From: Prorocentrum cordatum
Lineage: Eukaryota; Sar; Dinophyceae; Prorocentrales; Prorocentraceae
Length of the DNA stretch: 37,500 nucleotides
Assembly (NCBI GenBank): GCA_963575745.1
Contig: CAUYUJ010014353.1
Coordinates: 201,906 to 239,405 of the forward strand
Direction: 5' to 3'
Every line of letters starts with the position of its first letter. Position 1 is the stretch's first letter. The notes beneath the pieces are model-generated. The model worked only from the letters and a program-made list of their open reading frames with translations. It ran no database searches and was not told the DNA's origin. The translations under genes were made by a program, and so were the position numbers. Positions 1-10,864 of the stretch are shown here, piece after piece.

Positions 1-151
1 ACTAGACATGTCAAGGCGTGGAAACAGCAGACGCATGGACAGAGTGCTAGCCATGGCTTGGCACACTACACACACGCACGCTCACTTTTTGGCGGTCGCG
101 GCCTCGCGCGCGGCGACGAAGCGAAGCAAGCCAAGTGCGGCGGCCGCGCCA

Positions 152-198
152 ACCCACACACACACACACACACAAACAAAAACACACACAAAAAAAAA

Positions 199-260
<62 letters not shown>

Positions 261-295
261 GAGCACTACCATACACACACACACACACACACATA
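152..295. repeat. (CA)n microsatellites around a 60-nt poly-A run
   Basis: (CA)n at about 152-190 and 271-293 flank an uninterrupted A run at 200-259. Frames reading His/Thr and poly-Lys here are repeat artefacts. Confidence 0.9.
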
Positions 296-1429
296 CATCG
301 TCGGCGGGCGAAGGGGGAAGGTGAGGAAGAGAAGGCTTTCTCGGAAGGCTCGGAAGTCCTCGGGCCTTCCAAGAAGTTTGCTGACACCCTCCCCGGAGAC
401 ACAGGAGACCTCCCAGAAGGCGCGAGGCCCTCCGAGAAGCCCCGCCGCCTTCCGAGAAGGCCTCCTTCCTTCTCCCCCCTGCTCCCCGCCGAAAGCAAAG
501 ACCGAGTGAGCACAAACTTTCGGAGTTCCGCGAGGAGCTCCCTCGGACCTGCGCGCCTGCCCCCTCGGCGGCGCGCGCTCCGCGCGCCGGGGAGAGGGGA
601 GGGCCACCGATTTCAAGAACCCGCGCGGACCTCCGATGAGCTGATGCTTGTGTATTACACCCTGCGAAATGCTTTAGAAATCATGGGTTAAGAAATTCAT
701 AGTCTCAGAATTTGAATAAAAACCCAGAATGTCTATTCAAATCTTAGGATTTGCATTGAAACATTAAGAATAATCGAGACTCTGGCCGAAAACTTAAGTT
801 TTCTTAAGCATCGCCTAAGGTGTAGACCGTCGGTTCTTCCTGCGTGCCCCGTGCTTATCTGGACGCTGCTGCGACCAAGGGCGAACCTCGCGACGTGTTT
901 CGCTCGTCCGCGGGCGGGCGCAGCGCCACGCCGTCCGAAGAAGTCGCCGACGCGCGCACGCGCCAGGGGGGGAAGAATGGCCCGAGCCCCTCGCGGGGCA
1001 GTGGCTGGGCAGCGGCCAGGCCGGCGGGAGCCCATGCGGCGGGCGAGGACCCGAGCCAGGAGCCCACCGGAGGGGGGGGGTCCAAGAAAAGTTTCTGGAG
1101 GGCTCACGACAAAGTTGAAGAGGACGGTCCCCCCCCCAAAAAAAATCCGAGTGCTCAAAAAACCAGGTGCAGCCCTGGAGGCACGATCCGTGTGAGGGGC
1201 GCGCAAGAATTGGCCGATCGGCGCCGTCTCGGGGCCCAGGCGTTGGGGGTTCGAAAAACATTGCTCTGTCCCTGAGGAGAGGGGGGGGGGGAGTCGACGC
1301 CGTCTCGGGGCCAGGTCGTTGGGGGTTCAAACAAACGTTTTCTGGGCCTGGGAAGAGGGGGGGAGGCCTGGGCGGCGGGAGATCAAAAATTTTCTCCGGC
1401 ACCGGAAGAGGGGGAGGAGGGAGAAGGGA
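296..1429. other. No gene supported; GC-rich with an AT-rich patch
   Basis: Degenerate GAGAAGG/CTTCC units occur at 310-480. An AT-rich patch of low-complexity AATTT/ATTAAG words lies at 640-800. G and C homopolymers lie at 1070-1140. Several open frames cross the stretch, all Arg/Pro/Ala-rich without motifs. I see no RNA gene or mobile element. Confidence 0.5.
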
Positions 1430-1625
1430 AGAGGCATTGCATTGCATTGCATTGCGATGCACTACGTGGTATTGCGTCGCAGATCACTGCATGGTGCTGC
1501 CGTGAATTGTGCTGCATTGCATCATGTTGCATTGCATTGCGTTGCGTTGCACTGCATTGGAGCGCATTGCATTGCAACGTGTTGCATTACATTGTGTTGC
1601 ATTTGCAGTTGTAGTACTTTGCATT
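1430..1625. repeat. Degenerate GCATT pentanucleotide repeat, first block
   Basis: Runs of GCATT with point variants (GCGTT, GCACT, GTATT) in near 5-bp register. A second block of the same family lies at 2105-2185, and related GCATG/ATGGC blocks lie at 11070-11165 and 34550-34795. Confidence 0.8.
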
Positions 1626-2104
1626 GCACTGGGTTGCCTGCGATGGGTAGGATGGGAAGACAGGGAAGGAGGAGAATATAATGAGGTAGAGAGGAGGGGA
1701 GGAAGGAGGAGCGACGAGGGAGGAGGGGTGAGGAAGGGGGAGGCGGGAGGGGGGAATGAGGAGGGAGGATGGAGGAGGGGCAAGGGAGAAGGACGACGAG
1801 GAGGAAAGGATGAAAAATGTGATTCGCTCCTCTGGCCCTTCTCATCGTCGTGGTCGTTATCGTCGGCGTGGCATACTCCGCCACCGCGTCTGACGGCACG
1901 AAGTGGAGTGTCATCAGGTGCGCCAGAGTCCTCTGTAATCTGTACACGGCGAATCGAATGGAATCGCATTTGTCTTCGGACACCGTAACGCTGCCGCGTG
2001 ACGGGTAGAGTGGAATAGTACTTGGTCGCCCGCCGAGGCGTTGCCATGTGACGAGTGGGGTGGGATTGTTGTTCCTTGGGCCCCCGCGGCGCTGACACGC
2101 GACG
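1626..2104. other. Purine-rich (GGA)-type tract, then unassigned sequence
   Basis: 1660-1815 is almost pure A/G on the plus strand. 1816-2104 is mixed sequence with no supported gene. Confidence 0.5.
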
Positions 2105-2185
2105 AGGCGCACATTGCGCTACAATGCCTTGCGTTGCACTACGTCGCGTTATACTGCATTGCGTTGCGTTGCGTTTCGTTGAGCG
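2105..2185. repeat. Degenerate GCATT/GCGTT pentanucleotide repeat, second block
   Basis: Same family as 1430-1625, richer in GCGTT. Confidence 0.7.
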
Positions 2186-2239
2186 GCCCAGCGGCACCTC
2201 AACTCTCCGGGCCGTTAATTCGTCCAACCCCTTGAACAC

Positions 2240-2622
2240 CGACGAACCACCTGGGCAAGCGGGCAAACCGGCCGACCAACCAACCAACCAACCAAACAAC
2301 CGACCAATCAACTAACCAACCAGCCAACCAAACGGGCAACAAACCAATTTTACCAACCAGCCAGCCGGCCCATCGGCCATTCGGCCAGCTGACCCACCGG
2401 CCAACCAACTAACCAACCAACCAGTAAACCAACCAGCCAGTCAACCAACCAACAAACCAACAAACCAACCAACCACCCACCCAAGCAACCATCCAGCCAA
2501 CCGAGCAACCGACCAACCAGCCAACCAACCAACCACCCAGCCAACCCATAAGCCAACCCATAAGCCAACCCGCCAACCAACCAACCAACCAACCGACCGA
2601 CCGACCGACCGACGAACCATCC
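2240..2622. repeat. Degenerate (CCAA)n tetranucleotide tract
   Basis: About 380 bp of CCAA/CCGA units with occasional CAGC variants. Minus-strand frames rich in Trp/Leu/Val/Gly arise from TTGG units. Confidence 0.85.
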
Positions 2623-2966
2623 AATTTTGGCACAACGCTCACACGGATCTCGCCTCGGGAACCCTTTTTTTGAACCCTCAGAGCAAACATGCTTGAAGCC
2701 TCAGGAAAATGTCCAACCCTCAGAGAAGATACAGATACACTGAACCTCCCCCCAGAAGTAAGGGCGAGCGACGGCCGAGGCAGAGGCCGGGGCAAACCGA
2801 GGGGGGGGGGGGGGGGGCGGAGCAAAGGGGGGGGAGGGCGCCTAAGAGGCTCCAGGGCGGGCGCTCGCCTCCCGCGTGCCCCGCACGCGAGCTCTTCGAG
2901 GCGCGCCATCTGTCTTTGACGCTTGAGAGGCAGTTGCCTGATAGCTTAAGGCGTCGGATTCCCACA
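2623..2966. other. No gene supported; contains G homopolymers
   Basis: Long G runs lie at 2802-2818 and 2827-2838. Open frames are Arg/Pro/Gly-rich and lack motifs. Confidence 0.45.
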
Positions 2967-3178
2967 GATGGGCCTGTTTTCCACCAACACCACCACCACC
3001 ATAAGTTGGAGGGGGAGGGGGTCCTCCTCATCCTCCTTCTCCTCCTCCTCCTCCTCCTCCTCCTCCTTCTCCTCTTCCTCCGCCTCCTCCTCCTCCTCCT
3101 CCTCCTCCTCCTCCTGCTGCTCCGCCTCCTCCTCCTTCCCCTTTCCAACTTATGGTGGTGGTGGAAAACAGGCCCATC
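2967..3178. repeat. Foldback: inverted arms enclosing a (TCC)n tract
   Basis: The right arm 3144-3178 (35 nt) is the exact reverse complement of the left arm 2967-3010, except that the left arm has 9 extra nt of CAC-type repeat. The arms read GATGGGCCTGTTTTCCACCA then CCACCATAAGTTGGA. Pairing continues imperfectly inward. The centre (about 3022-3140) is TCC-rich. Confidence 0.85.
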
Positions 3179-4196
3179 AACTGAGACCCGCGTCCCTGCC
3201 AGCAGTGCCCGCCGCAGCACCCGCGGATTCAGGGATGGTGGCCCCTTCGGGCTGGAGCCAGGGCGCCCATCCCTTTCTGGGGCTTCGCGACCCCACGCGC
3301 AGCGTCGAAGCGTAGAAAATCGAAGGGCGGAAAGCGGGAACCGCGCGCGGCCGGCCCACTCAGAACCCAGGGACAGGGATCCAGCCACAGGGGACCAGCC
3401 GTGCCAGACGCAAACCCGGGGTAGGAATGCAGATTGTGGCGTCGCGGCCCCGTGCGCGGCGACGAGGCGTAGAAAGTGAGGGGCAGGCAGCGTAGCGCGT
3501 TTAAGCACGGCCGAGCACTCAGAGGCCGCTTAGGGTCTCGCAGCCGGCAGCAGCCATAACCACCCGGGCCTGGAAGGCGGGGCGAAGCGAAGAGTAGACG
3601 AAATTACGGTGGGGGGGGAATGTGACACAAGCCAACCGGGACTGGAAGGCGGGGAGGGCGAGTTAGCAAGTGTGGACCGACGGGGGAGCGCACCAAGGAG
3701 CGGCGGGGAGAGCGAGCTGAAGGCGGCGGATCCGCAAGAAGTCGCAGGCCGAAGGAGCCGCGAAAGCCGGCGGAGCTGGGTGGCGCGCCCGAAGCAGCGG
3801 CAGCCGACAGGGCGGCTCCCGAGGGAGCGGCCCAGGCCGGTCCCCCCAGGAGGAGGAGGAGGAGGAGGAGGAGGAGGAGGAGGAGGAGGAGGAGGAGGAG
3901 GAGGAGGAGGAGGAGGGGCCCCGCAGGGAGCGGGAGGGGGAGCGAAGACGGGCAGAGGGCGGAGGCCGGAGCGCAGCGGCAGCGCGGGGGCCGCGGCGGG
4001 CGGTCCCAGCCGCGATGGGGGCCAAGGGGGCCGCGCCGCCGCAGGCAAGCGGGGCGGCAAGCAGGGGCCGAGGCCAGGCCTGGGGGGGAAGGGAGGGCCG
4101 GGAAAACGAGCGCGGGTGCACCACGCGAGGCAGAGCTGGCCGCAGCGACAGGCGAGGCCCGGATCGAAAAGGAGAGAAAGGGGGGAGCAGCTCGAG
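3179..4196. other. No gene supported; CpG-rich with an (AGG)n tract
   Basis: 3846-3915 is (AGG)n. The rest is GC-rich with Arg/Pro/Ala/Gly-coding frames on all strands and no motif I can name. Confidence 0.45.
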
Positions 4197-4235
4197 GTCG
4201 GGCGTGTCCTCCTACAGGCGGGTTTTGGACGAGAA
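4197..4235 (-). repeat. Dispersed hairpin element, diverged copy
   Basis: GTCGGGCGTGTCCTCCTACA then GGCGGG, related to the copies at 7961-7999 and 10501-10541 but with an imperfect stem. Confidence 0.55.
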
Positions 4236-4410
4236 ATAAAAGATGATCCAAAAGATTTGTTTTTGAGCCGTTCGCATCCAGGGCAGTGCGAGGAGAGGGA
4301 TCGCGATGCAGAAAGGAAGGCGAGGAAGGCGAGGACGACACCGCAGTCCACAACCTATGAGCAAGCTGTCCTGCGAACGTGGCCGAAACTACCTGGAACC
4401 CTGCAGGAAT

Positions 4411-4595
4411 ACTCCTTGCGTGGTCGAGAATCATCCCAAAGCCGTCGTCCCGTTGAGGGACATGCCCGACTTAAGAGTGGCTCGTTCGCCGTTACCTAGC
4501 GTACTCCTTGCGCGGTCGAAAAAAAAATCCCAAAGCCGTCGCCCTGTAGAGTGGCATGCCCGACTTCAGAGTGGCTCGTGCGCCGTTGCCTGGCG
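4411..4595 (+). repeat. Tandem duplication (92-bp unit) of the dispersed hairpin element
   Basis: ACTCCTTGCG recurs at 4411 and 4503 and the following ~85 bp match. Both units contain GACATGCCCGACTT-like cores (second with GGCATG) and a GTGGCTCG tail. The hairpin stem has decayed. Confidence 0.75.
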
Positions 4596-4705
4596 TCCCA
4601 GCCGAACCCCGTGGGGGCAGGGTGTGCCCGCCCCGCGAGGGGCCAGGGGGCCACGGGAGGGCTCCCGGGAGGGTCTCGGCAGGGCCCACTGGTGAGCAGA
4701 CACTA

Positions 4706-4852
4706 ACAAAAACACACACACACACACACACACGCACACTCACACACACGCACACACACACACACAGACACACACACACACACACACAGACACACACACA
4801 CACTCACACACAGACATTCACACATACACACATACACACATACACACACACA

Positions 4853-4949
<97 letters not shown>

Positions 4950-4955
4950 GTGCGC
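4706..4955. repeat. (CA)n microsatellite ending in a (CG)n run
   Basis: About 230 bp of CA with GACA/TACA variants, then alternating CG at 4934-4951. Such alternating purine-pyrimidine DNA can adopt Z form (known chemistry; not shown here). Confidence 0.9.
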
Positions 4956-5160
4956 ACAAACAAGAAACAGCACCCGCACGCAGGCTCACTGGTACGTCTG
5001 AAGGCATGGCAACATACATCTCAACAAATAAAGAAACCAATGCCCTTGCAAGCACGCCGAAGCTGATCGAGCGCACAGTGAACCGTCAAGGTCTCTCTAT
5101 GGGGACGATGGAGGAGAAGGCGACCGAGGAGAAGGAGGAAGAGGAGGAAGAGAAGGAAGC

Positions 5161-5240
5161 CAAGCTAGGTGACCTCGCGCCACGTCTGACATCCTACCCA
5201 TCCAACCCATCCCGTTCCCAGTGCACTGAATCCTTTTATA
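5161..5240 (-). repeat. Dispersed repeat core, copy 1
   Basis: Reverse complement matches 11225-11295 through the TAGGATGTCAGA...CGCGAG...CACCTAGCTTG core. Other copies are at 32715-32790 and 34430-34505. Confidence 0.65.
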
Positions 5241-5789
5241 TGATGTCCTGGAGGACCTGAATCTCCAGATGGCAGCTGCAGCATTTGACCTATCGTTAAC
5301 AGCGCAATCGGCAAGGGGGGCTTTTCACATTGGAGGACACGGAGGAGCCAGGTAAGTTTCTTGGAAAACGAGGAAGAGTAGGAGGAGGAGGAGGAGGAGG
5401 AGGAGGCGGAAGCGCACATGTCAATGGATGAGGAGGCGGATGCGCACATGTCCATATCCATGTTCCATGGACATGTGAGGCAAGGGGGAGGAGCAGGAAG
5501 GAGAAGGAACCGGAGGAGCAGGAGGACGAGAAAACGGCGGAGGACGGGAAAGGAAAGTGACGGCAGCGACGATGAAGGAGTCGGATCCAAACAAAGCTGG
5601 CCCGCACTGGGGCGAGAGCGCCTGTCCGAACAACATTGAAGCGGGGAACACGGTTCTTAAAATACCAAAGACGCTCCGGTTGTACTTTGATTATCCTGGC
5701 GAAAGACCCAGCCATACGAAGGTTGTGGGTACCGCCGGTGCAAGAACCGCCATCGGTGGAGCTCCCGACGGAGCCGCGAAATGCGTGAA
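5241..5789. other. (AGG)n tract and a copy of the CTCTCGCC satellite relative
   Basis: 5375-5530 is GGA-rich. 5556-5640 reads GATGAAGGAGTCGGATC then CACTGGGGCGAGAGCGCC, resembling 34180-34265 and the reverse complement of the 23.8-kb satellite. An open plus frame here (5557-5841) runs into the 88-bp array and is not supported as a gene. Confidence 0.5.
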
Positions 5790-6560
5790 GAGCGCGCCGA
5801 AATGGGGTGGGGCCGCCATGAGGGCGCTGCCGCTGGGGTAGCCCGCATGGGGCGCGGAGGTCAGCCGGAACGAGGTGTGCCAACATGAAGGGGTGGCGGC
5901 ATGCGGGCCCAGCCCCTGGGACTGTAGGTGGAGCTCCCTATGGGAACACGAAACGTGTGAGGGGTGTGCCAAAATGAAGGGGGGGGGGGGCATGCGGGCG
6001 CGGCCATTGGGACCTTAGGTGGAGCTCCCTATGGGACCACAAAACGTGCGAGGGGTATGCAAAAGTGAAGGGGTGGCGGCATGCGGGCGCAGCCACTGGG
6101 GCCTTAGGTGGAGCTACCTATGGAGGCACGAAACGTCTCAGAGGTATGCAAAAGTGAAGGGGTGGCGGCATGCGGGCGCAGCCACTGGGGCCTGAGGTGG
6201 AGCTACCTATGGAGGCACGAAACGTGTGAGGGGTGTGCCAAAGTGAAGTGGTGGCGGCATGCGGGCGCAGCCACTGGGGCCTGAGGTGGAGCTACCTATG
6301 GGCCACGAAACGTGTGAGGGGTGTGCCAAAGTGAAGTGGTGGCGGCATGCGGGCGCAATCCTTGGGGCCTTCGGTGAAGCTCCCTATGGGACCACGAAAT
6401 GTGTGCGGGGTGTGCCAAAGTGAGAAGGTGGCGGCATGCGGGCGCAGCCACTGGAGTCTTCGGTGGAGTTCCTATGGGACCACGAAATGTGTGAGTGGTG
6501 TGCCAAAAGGAGGTTCGGTGTAGCTCCATATGGGGCCACGAAACTTTTGAGGGGTGTGCC
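5790..6560. repeat. ~88-bp minisatellite array, about 8 copies
   Basis: GGCATGCGGGC recurs near 5898, 5990, 6079, 6167, 6256, 6345 and 6434, an 88-90 bp period. Units include a GTGGAGCTNCCTATGGG and CACGAAACGTGTGAGGGG segment. Confidence 0.85.
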
Positions 6561-6799
6561 AAAACGAGGGGGGAGACGGGAGGATGGAGGAGGGGGAGGA
6601 GGAGGAGAGGGGGAGGAGAGGACTGGAGAGAAAAAGCAGGGGCTGTCGCAGCAAAACGACGACCCAACTCAACACAGGATGGTTTGGGGGGGGGGGGGGG
6701 GAAACGCGGTTACGGGGAGAGGCGAGAATTCGCTGGCCCAACGGGCCAAAGGCGTGCTAAAATTTCCGGTTACAGCTTTTGAATACTTCTAGTTCGCGC
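6561..6799. other. Purine-rich tract and G homopolymer
   Basis: 6580-6640 is GGA-rich and 6687-6700 is a G run. No gene is supported. Confidence 0.45.
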
Positions 6800-7445
6800 G
6801 CGCGTGTCTGCCTTCAGGGTCTTCAAGAGCGTCTCAAAAGGCCCCCAAGGCGGTCTAAGAGAGCCCAGAGTCACCAGAAGTCGTTCCAAGATGCCCAAGA
6901 TAGCCTCCAGATGGCTTCCACCGCCTCCAAGACGCCCGAAGATGCTTCCAAGACCACTCCCAAGAAGCCCCCTAGAGGCAAAAATCAACGATTCCCCATT
7001 AGTTTTTGAAGGTTTTCAGCGTCCTCATCTTTTCGGACGCCGACGCTCTAAGACGGCCCAAGAAGACGGCCCATTCAGCCTCCAAGAGAGCCCCCAAACG
7101 GCCCACGGGGACTCCAAGACGGCCCAAGTTTCTCCCAAGACGGCGATGGAGAGCCCCAAGACACCTTCAGGAAGACCATTCGAGGGGGAGCCCCAACGGA
7201 CATTCGAGCGTTCGGCCTCAAAATCGCCCCCAAAGTCCCCCCCCCCCAGACCTCCGAAGAGCTCTCAATAGGCATTCGGCCTCCAAATCGACCCTAGGGC
7301 CTCCCCCCAGGCCTCCAAGGAGCTCCCAATAGGCTGCACAAGGCTCCCAAGCGGCCCCCAAGAGCGTCCCAAGAGGCGCCTCCAAGAGGCCCCCCCAAGA
7401 GGCGCCAAGAGAGCCCCCCCAAGAGGCGCCAAGAGAACCCCAAGA
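6800..7445. repeat. Degenerate CCAAGA minisatellite
   Basis: Repeated CCAAGACGGCCC / CCCCAAGAGGCGCCAAGAG units of about 12-24 bp, changing gradually along the tract. The same family recurs at 25200-25850. Pro/Lys/Arg-rich frames are artefacts. Confidence 0.75.
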
Positions 7446-7955
7446 GGCACGAGGACTCCCACCCACAACCGCAGCAACGCCGCCGACCAGCAGCGCCGCA
7501 TCGCCAACGATGGCACAATACGGGCCGGCGGAATCAGCGAAGCATTGAACAGCTTTCGAATGCAGGCAACGTAGAGGAGAAGGAGAAGCAGGAGTACAGT
7601 CGGGGCGTTGACCTAAGAAACGATAAACAAGGAACGAGGTTCCTTTTTCCCATAAGTTGAACTCCGATTTTCCATAGGACAACTCTGGAAAACCCAAGGA
7701 GCACTGCGAAACAACTCAGGAACACCGAGCCCCTCCCAAACGAAAAGGGTTCCTTCTTCAGCGGCCCGACTGTAATAGCAGGAGGAGAGATGAGCAGGAG
7801 GGAGGAGACTCGGCTTCCCCCTTTGGCCGTTCTCGGGGCCGCAGGGCCACCCTGGGGGAGGGGTCGTCGCCACGGCCGGATCTGGCTCGAGACACTGGCC
7901 AGAATCCGCCCCGGGGAGGTCCGGGGCCCGGCTTCGAGGGAAGAGAGGGCCTGGA
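7446..7955. other. No gene supported
   Basis: Mixed sequence with short open frames on both strands, none with recognisable motifs or splice structure. Confidence 0.4.
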
Positions 7956-8000
7956 CTTATGTCGGGCGTGTCCCCCTACAGGGGGATCTTCGACGAAACA
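7956..8000 (-). repeat. Dispersed hairpin element copy
   Basis: Contains the perfect stem TCCCCCT-AC-AGGGGGA followed by CTTCGACGAAA. It is the reverse complement of 10501-10541 with few differences. Confidence 0.7.
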
Positions 8001-8250
8001 AAAAAAAATAGTTGACTACTTGGGGGGTATGTTTTATTCCCCACATGCTTGGTGGGGTTCTGGATTTTTTCCCTCCCGCGTCGCACCCGCGTCTTCCTCC
8101 CTCCTCCCCTCCTCCCCCTTCTCCTCCTTCCTCCCTCGCCCCACCCACAGCACAGCACAACACAGCACAGCACGGCACAGCGCACACATACACATACACA
8201 CATACACACATACACACAAACACGCCAGCACGCACACACACACACACACA
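8001..8250. other. C/T-rich and CA-rich low-complexity lead-in to the heptanucleotide array
   Basis: 8060-8140 is pyrimidine-rich; 8141-8250 is CA/GCACA-rich. No gene is supported. Confidence 0.5.
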
Positions 8251-8452
8251 CACACAGCACACAGCACACAGCACACAGCACACAGCACACAGCACACAGC
8301 ACACAGCACACAGCACACAGCACACAGCACACAGCACACAGCACACAGCACACAGCACACAGCACACAGCACACAGCACACAGCACACAGCACACAGCAC
8401 ACAGCACACAGCACACAGCACACAGCACACAGCACACAGCACACAGCACAGC
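8251..8452. repeat. Heptanucleotide (ACACAGC)n array, about 29 copies
   Basis: Near-perfect 7-bp repeats over 200 bp. Because 7 is not a multiple of 3, all three frames read the same seven-residue pattern and stay open, which explains the long frames on both strands. Confidence 0.9.
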
Positions 8453-8454
8453 GC

Positions 8455-8745
8455 TCGGTCTCGCAAAGCGTGGCAGGCGTGGCACTTCCTCGACACCAGA
8501 GGGGGTGCGCAGGGGGGGGGTCCCCCTATCCGTTTCGGGCTCGCAAAGCGTGGCAGGCGTGGCAGGCGTGGCATTTCCTCGACGCCACAGGGGGTGCGCT
8601 GGGGGTGGGGGCCCTATGCGTTTCGGTCTCGCCAAGCGTGGCGGGCGTGGCATTTCCTCGACGCCACAGGGGGTGCGCTGGGGGTGGGGGCCCTATGCGT
8701 TTCGGTTTCGCAAAGCGTGGCAGACATGGCATTTCCTCGACGCAC
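8455..8745. repeat. ~80-bp minisatellite, about 3.5 copies
   Basis: GCAAAGCGTGGCAGGCGTGG units separated by CATTTCCTCGACGCCACAGG. This half-unit is shared with the 90-bp array that follows. Confidence 0.8.
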
Positions 8746-10060
8746 AGGGGGTGCGCTGGGGTGGGGGGCGACCGCGGTCCCTATACGCACCAATGTCGCA
8801 TGGCCTAGCAGGCGTAGCATTTCCTTGACGCCACAGGGGTGCTGGGGTGGGGGCCGCCACAGGGGGTGCACTGGGGGTGGGGGCATACCGCGGTTCGATA
8901 CGCGCAATGGTCGCAGGGCCTGCAAGCAGTGGCATTTCCTCGACGCCACAGGGGGTGGCTGGGGGGGGGGGGGGCCCACAGGGGGTTGCGGGCGCTGGGT
9001 GGTGGAGGGCCCACGCGCTGGGGGTGGGGGCCCACCGCGGCCTCTATACGCGCCAATGTCGCAGGGCCTAGCAGGCGTGGCACTTGCCTCGACGCCACAG
9101 GGGGTGCGCTGGGGGTGGGGGCCCACCGCGGTCTCTATACGCGCCAATGTCGCAGGGCCTAGCAGGAGTGGCACTTTCCTCGACGCCAAAGGGGGCGCGC
9201 TGTGGGGGGGGGCCTACCGCGGTCTCTACGCGCCCAATGTCGCAGGGCTAGCAGGCGTTGGGCATCTCTATACGCCCCAATGTCGCCACAGGGAATGCGC
9301 TTGGGTGGGGGCCCACCGCGGCTCTATACGCGCCAATGTCGCAGGGCCTAGCAGGAGTGGCATTCCTCGACGCCACAGGGGGTCGAGGGGGGGGGGCCAC
9401 AGGGGTGCGCTGGGGGTGGGGGCCCACCGCGGTCTCTATACGCGCCAATATCGCAGGGCCTAGCAGGAGTGGCATTTCCTCGACGCCACAGGGGGTGCGA
9501 TGGGGGTGGGGGGCCTACCGCGGCTCTATACGCGCCAATGTCGCAGGGCCTAGCAGGAGTGGCATTTCCTCGACGCCACAAGGGGGTGCGCTGGGGGTGG
9601 GGGCCCACCGCGGTCTCTATACGCGCCAATGTCGCAGGGCCTAGCAGGCGTGGCATTTCCTCGACGCCACAGGGGTGCGCTGGGGGTGGGGGCCCACCGC
9701 GGTCTCTATACGCGCCAATGTCGCAGGGCCTAGCAGGAGTGGCATTTCCTCGACGCCACAGGGGGTGCGCTGGCGGGTGCAGGGGCCTCGACCGCGCTGT
9801 CTCTCTATACGCGCCAATGTCGCAGGGCCTAGCAGGCGTGGCATTTCCTCGACGCCACAGGGGGTGCGCTGGGGGTGGGGGCCCACCGCGGTCTCTATAC
9901 GCGCCAATGTCGCAGGGCCTAGCAGGCGTGGCACTTTCTCGACGCCACAAGGAGTGCGCTGGGGGTGAGGGCCCACCGCGGTCTCTATACGCGCCAATGT
10001 CGCAGGGCCTAGCAGGCGTGGCACTTTTTCGACACCGGAAAGGTGCGTTGCAAGCTCCCA
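8746..10060. repeat. 90-bp minisatellite array, about 14 copies
   Basis: CCCACCGCGG recurs at 9031, 9122, 9882 and 9972, a 90-91 bp period. Units carry TATACGCGCCAATGTCGCAG, GGCCTAGCAGG and TTTCCTCGACGCCACAGGGG. 90 is a multiple of 3, so 30-residue protein repeats appear on both strands. I treat these as artefacts. Some units are truncated around 8830-9010 and 9240-9300. Confidence 0.9.
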
Positions 10061-10134
10061 GGGCGTGGCAGGCGTGGCATTTCCTCGACGCCACAAGGGG
10101 TGCGCTGGGGGTGGGTCTGGTGGGCCACAGGGGG

Positions 10135-10420
10135 TAGTTTGTCTGGATGGTCTGGTTGGCGTGGTCTGGTTGGTCTGTTCTTGTTGGTCTGGTCTAGTTA
10201 GTGTGCTTGGTTGGCCTGGTTGGCTCGTGTGGTTAGTCGGGCTGATTCCGGCTGCGGTTGTTGGCATGACTAATATGGTTGGTCTGGCTGGTCTGCTTGA
10301 TTGGCCTGGCTGGCTGGTCTGATTACTTTGGCTGGTTATGGCTGGAACGAATGATCTGGCTGGTCTGGTCAGTCTGGCTGGTGTGGCTGATCTGGCTGGT
10401 CTGGTCAGTCTCTCGTCAGG
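10135..10420. repeat. Degenerate GGTCTGGTT tract
   Basis: Repeated TGGTCTGG/TTGGC words, about 5-10 bp units, with no strict register. Confidence 0.75.
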
Positions 10421-10500
10421 ATGGCGAAGCGAGATGTGGCATGGTTTGTGAACACACGTGACATGAAATAAGTATGTAGGGTTCCTCGGTAGCGTAATTT

Positions 10501-10541
10501 TTCGTCGAAAATCCCCCTGTAGGGGGACAGGCCCGACTTAA
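10501..10541 (+). repeat. Dispersed hairpin element copy
   Basis: TTCGTCGAAA then a perfect 7-bp stem with a 2-nt loop (TCCCCCT-GT-AGGGGGA) and GCCCGACTTAAG. Confidence 0.7.
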
Positions 10542-10864
10542 GCCTGGGCTCCTGTGCGTTGCGCGGAGAAGTCAGGACGGCTTCTTTCTCGTCCCGGCGT
10601 CGGGAGGCTCGCTCTCGAGCGCCAGGCCGTCAAGAAGCAGCCCGCGGCCGACGACGGGATCCCAGAGGGGGCGGGTCGAGAGCACCCGGGGCGCCGGCAT
10701 CGCGAAAGAGCCATGGCGCTGGAGGTCCGGCGGCCCTCGTCCTCTACAATTACTTTAATATGAATACGACTCTCCCTCTTCCCCTGATGACGGTTTGAAA
10801 GTATGAGCCCCCCCCGTACTGTTTTTTTACACACAGGATTCCCCGGAGTTGGGTTTTCGCTTGC
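10542..10864. other. No gene supported
   Basis: GC-rich mixed sequence between the hairpin element and the 53-bp repeats. Frames lack motifs. Confidence 0.4.

Noticed and set aside
200-259. 60-nt poly-A as the tail of a retroposed mRNA
   Set aside because: It is embedded in CA microsatellites with no gene-like sequence upstream and no target duplication visible.
2709-3508. Overlapping frames of about 260 codons on both strands
   Set aside because: Driven by poly-G, TCC and CAC repeats inside the foldback region; no motif outside the repeats.
8012-9463. Open frame of 483 codons on the plus strand
   Set aside because: It is made of the heptanucleotide array and the minisatellite. The residue pattern repeats with the DNA units, and comparable frames exist on the opposite strand.
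8746-10060. CRISPR-like spaced repeats
   Set aside because: Units are contiguous 90-bp minisatellites without unique spacers, in a eukaryotic setting.
9348-10094. Open frame of 248 codons on the minus strand with 30-residue repeats
   Set aside because: The 90-bp unit keeps any frame open; there is no independent sign of coding.
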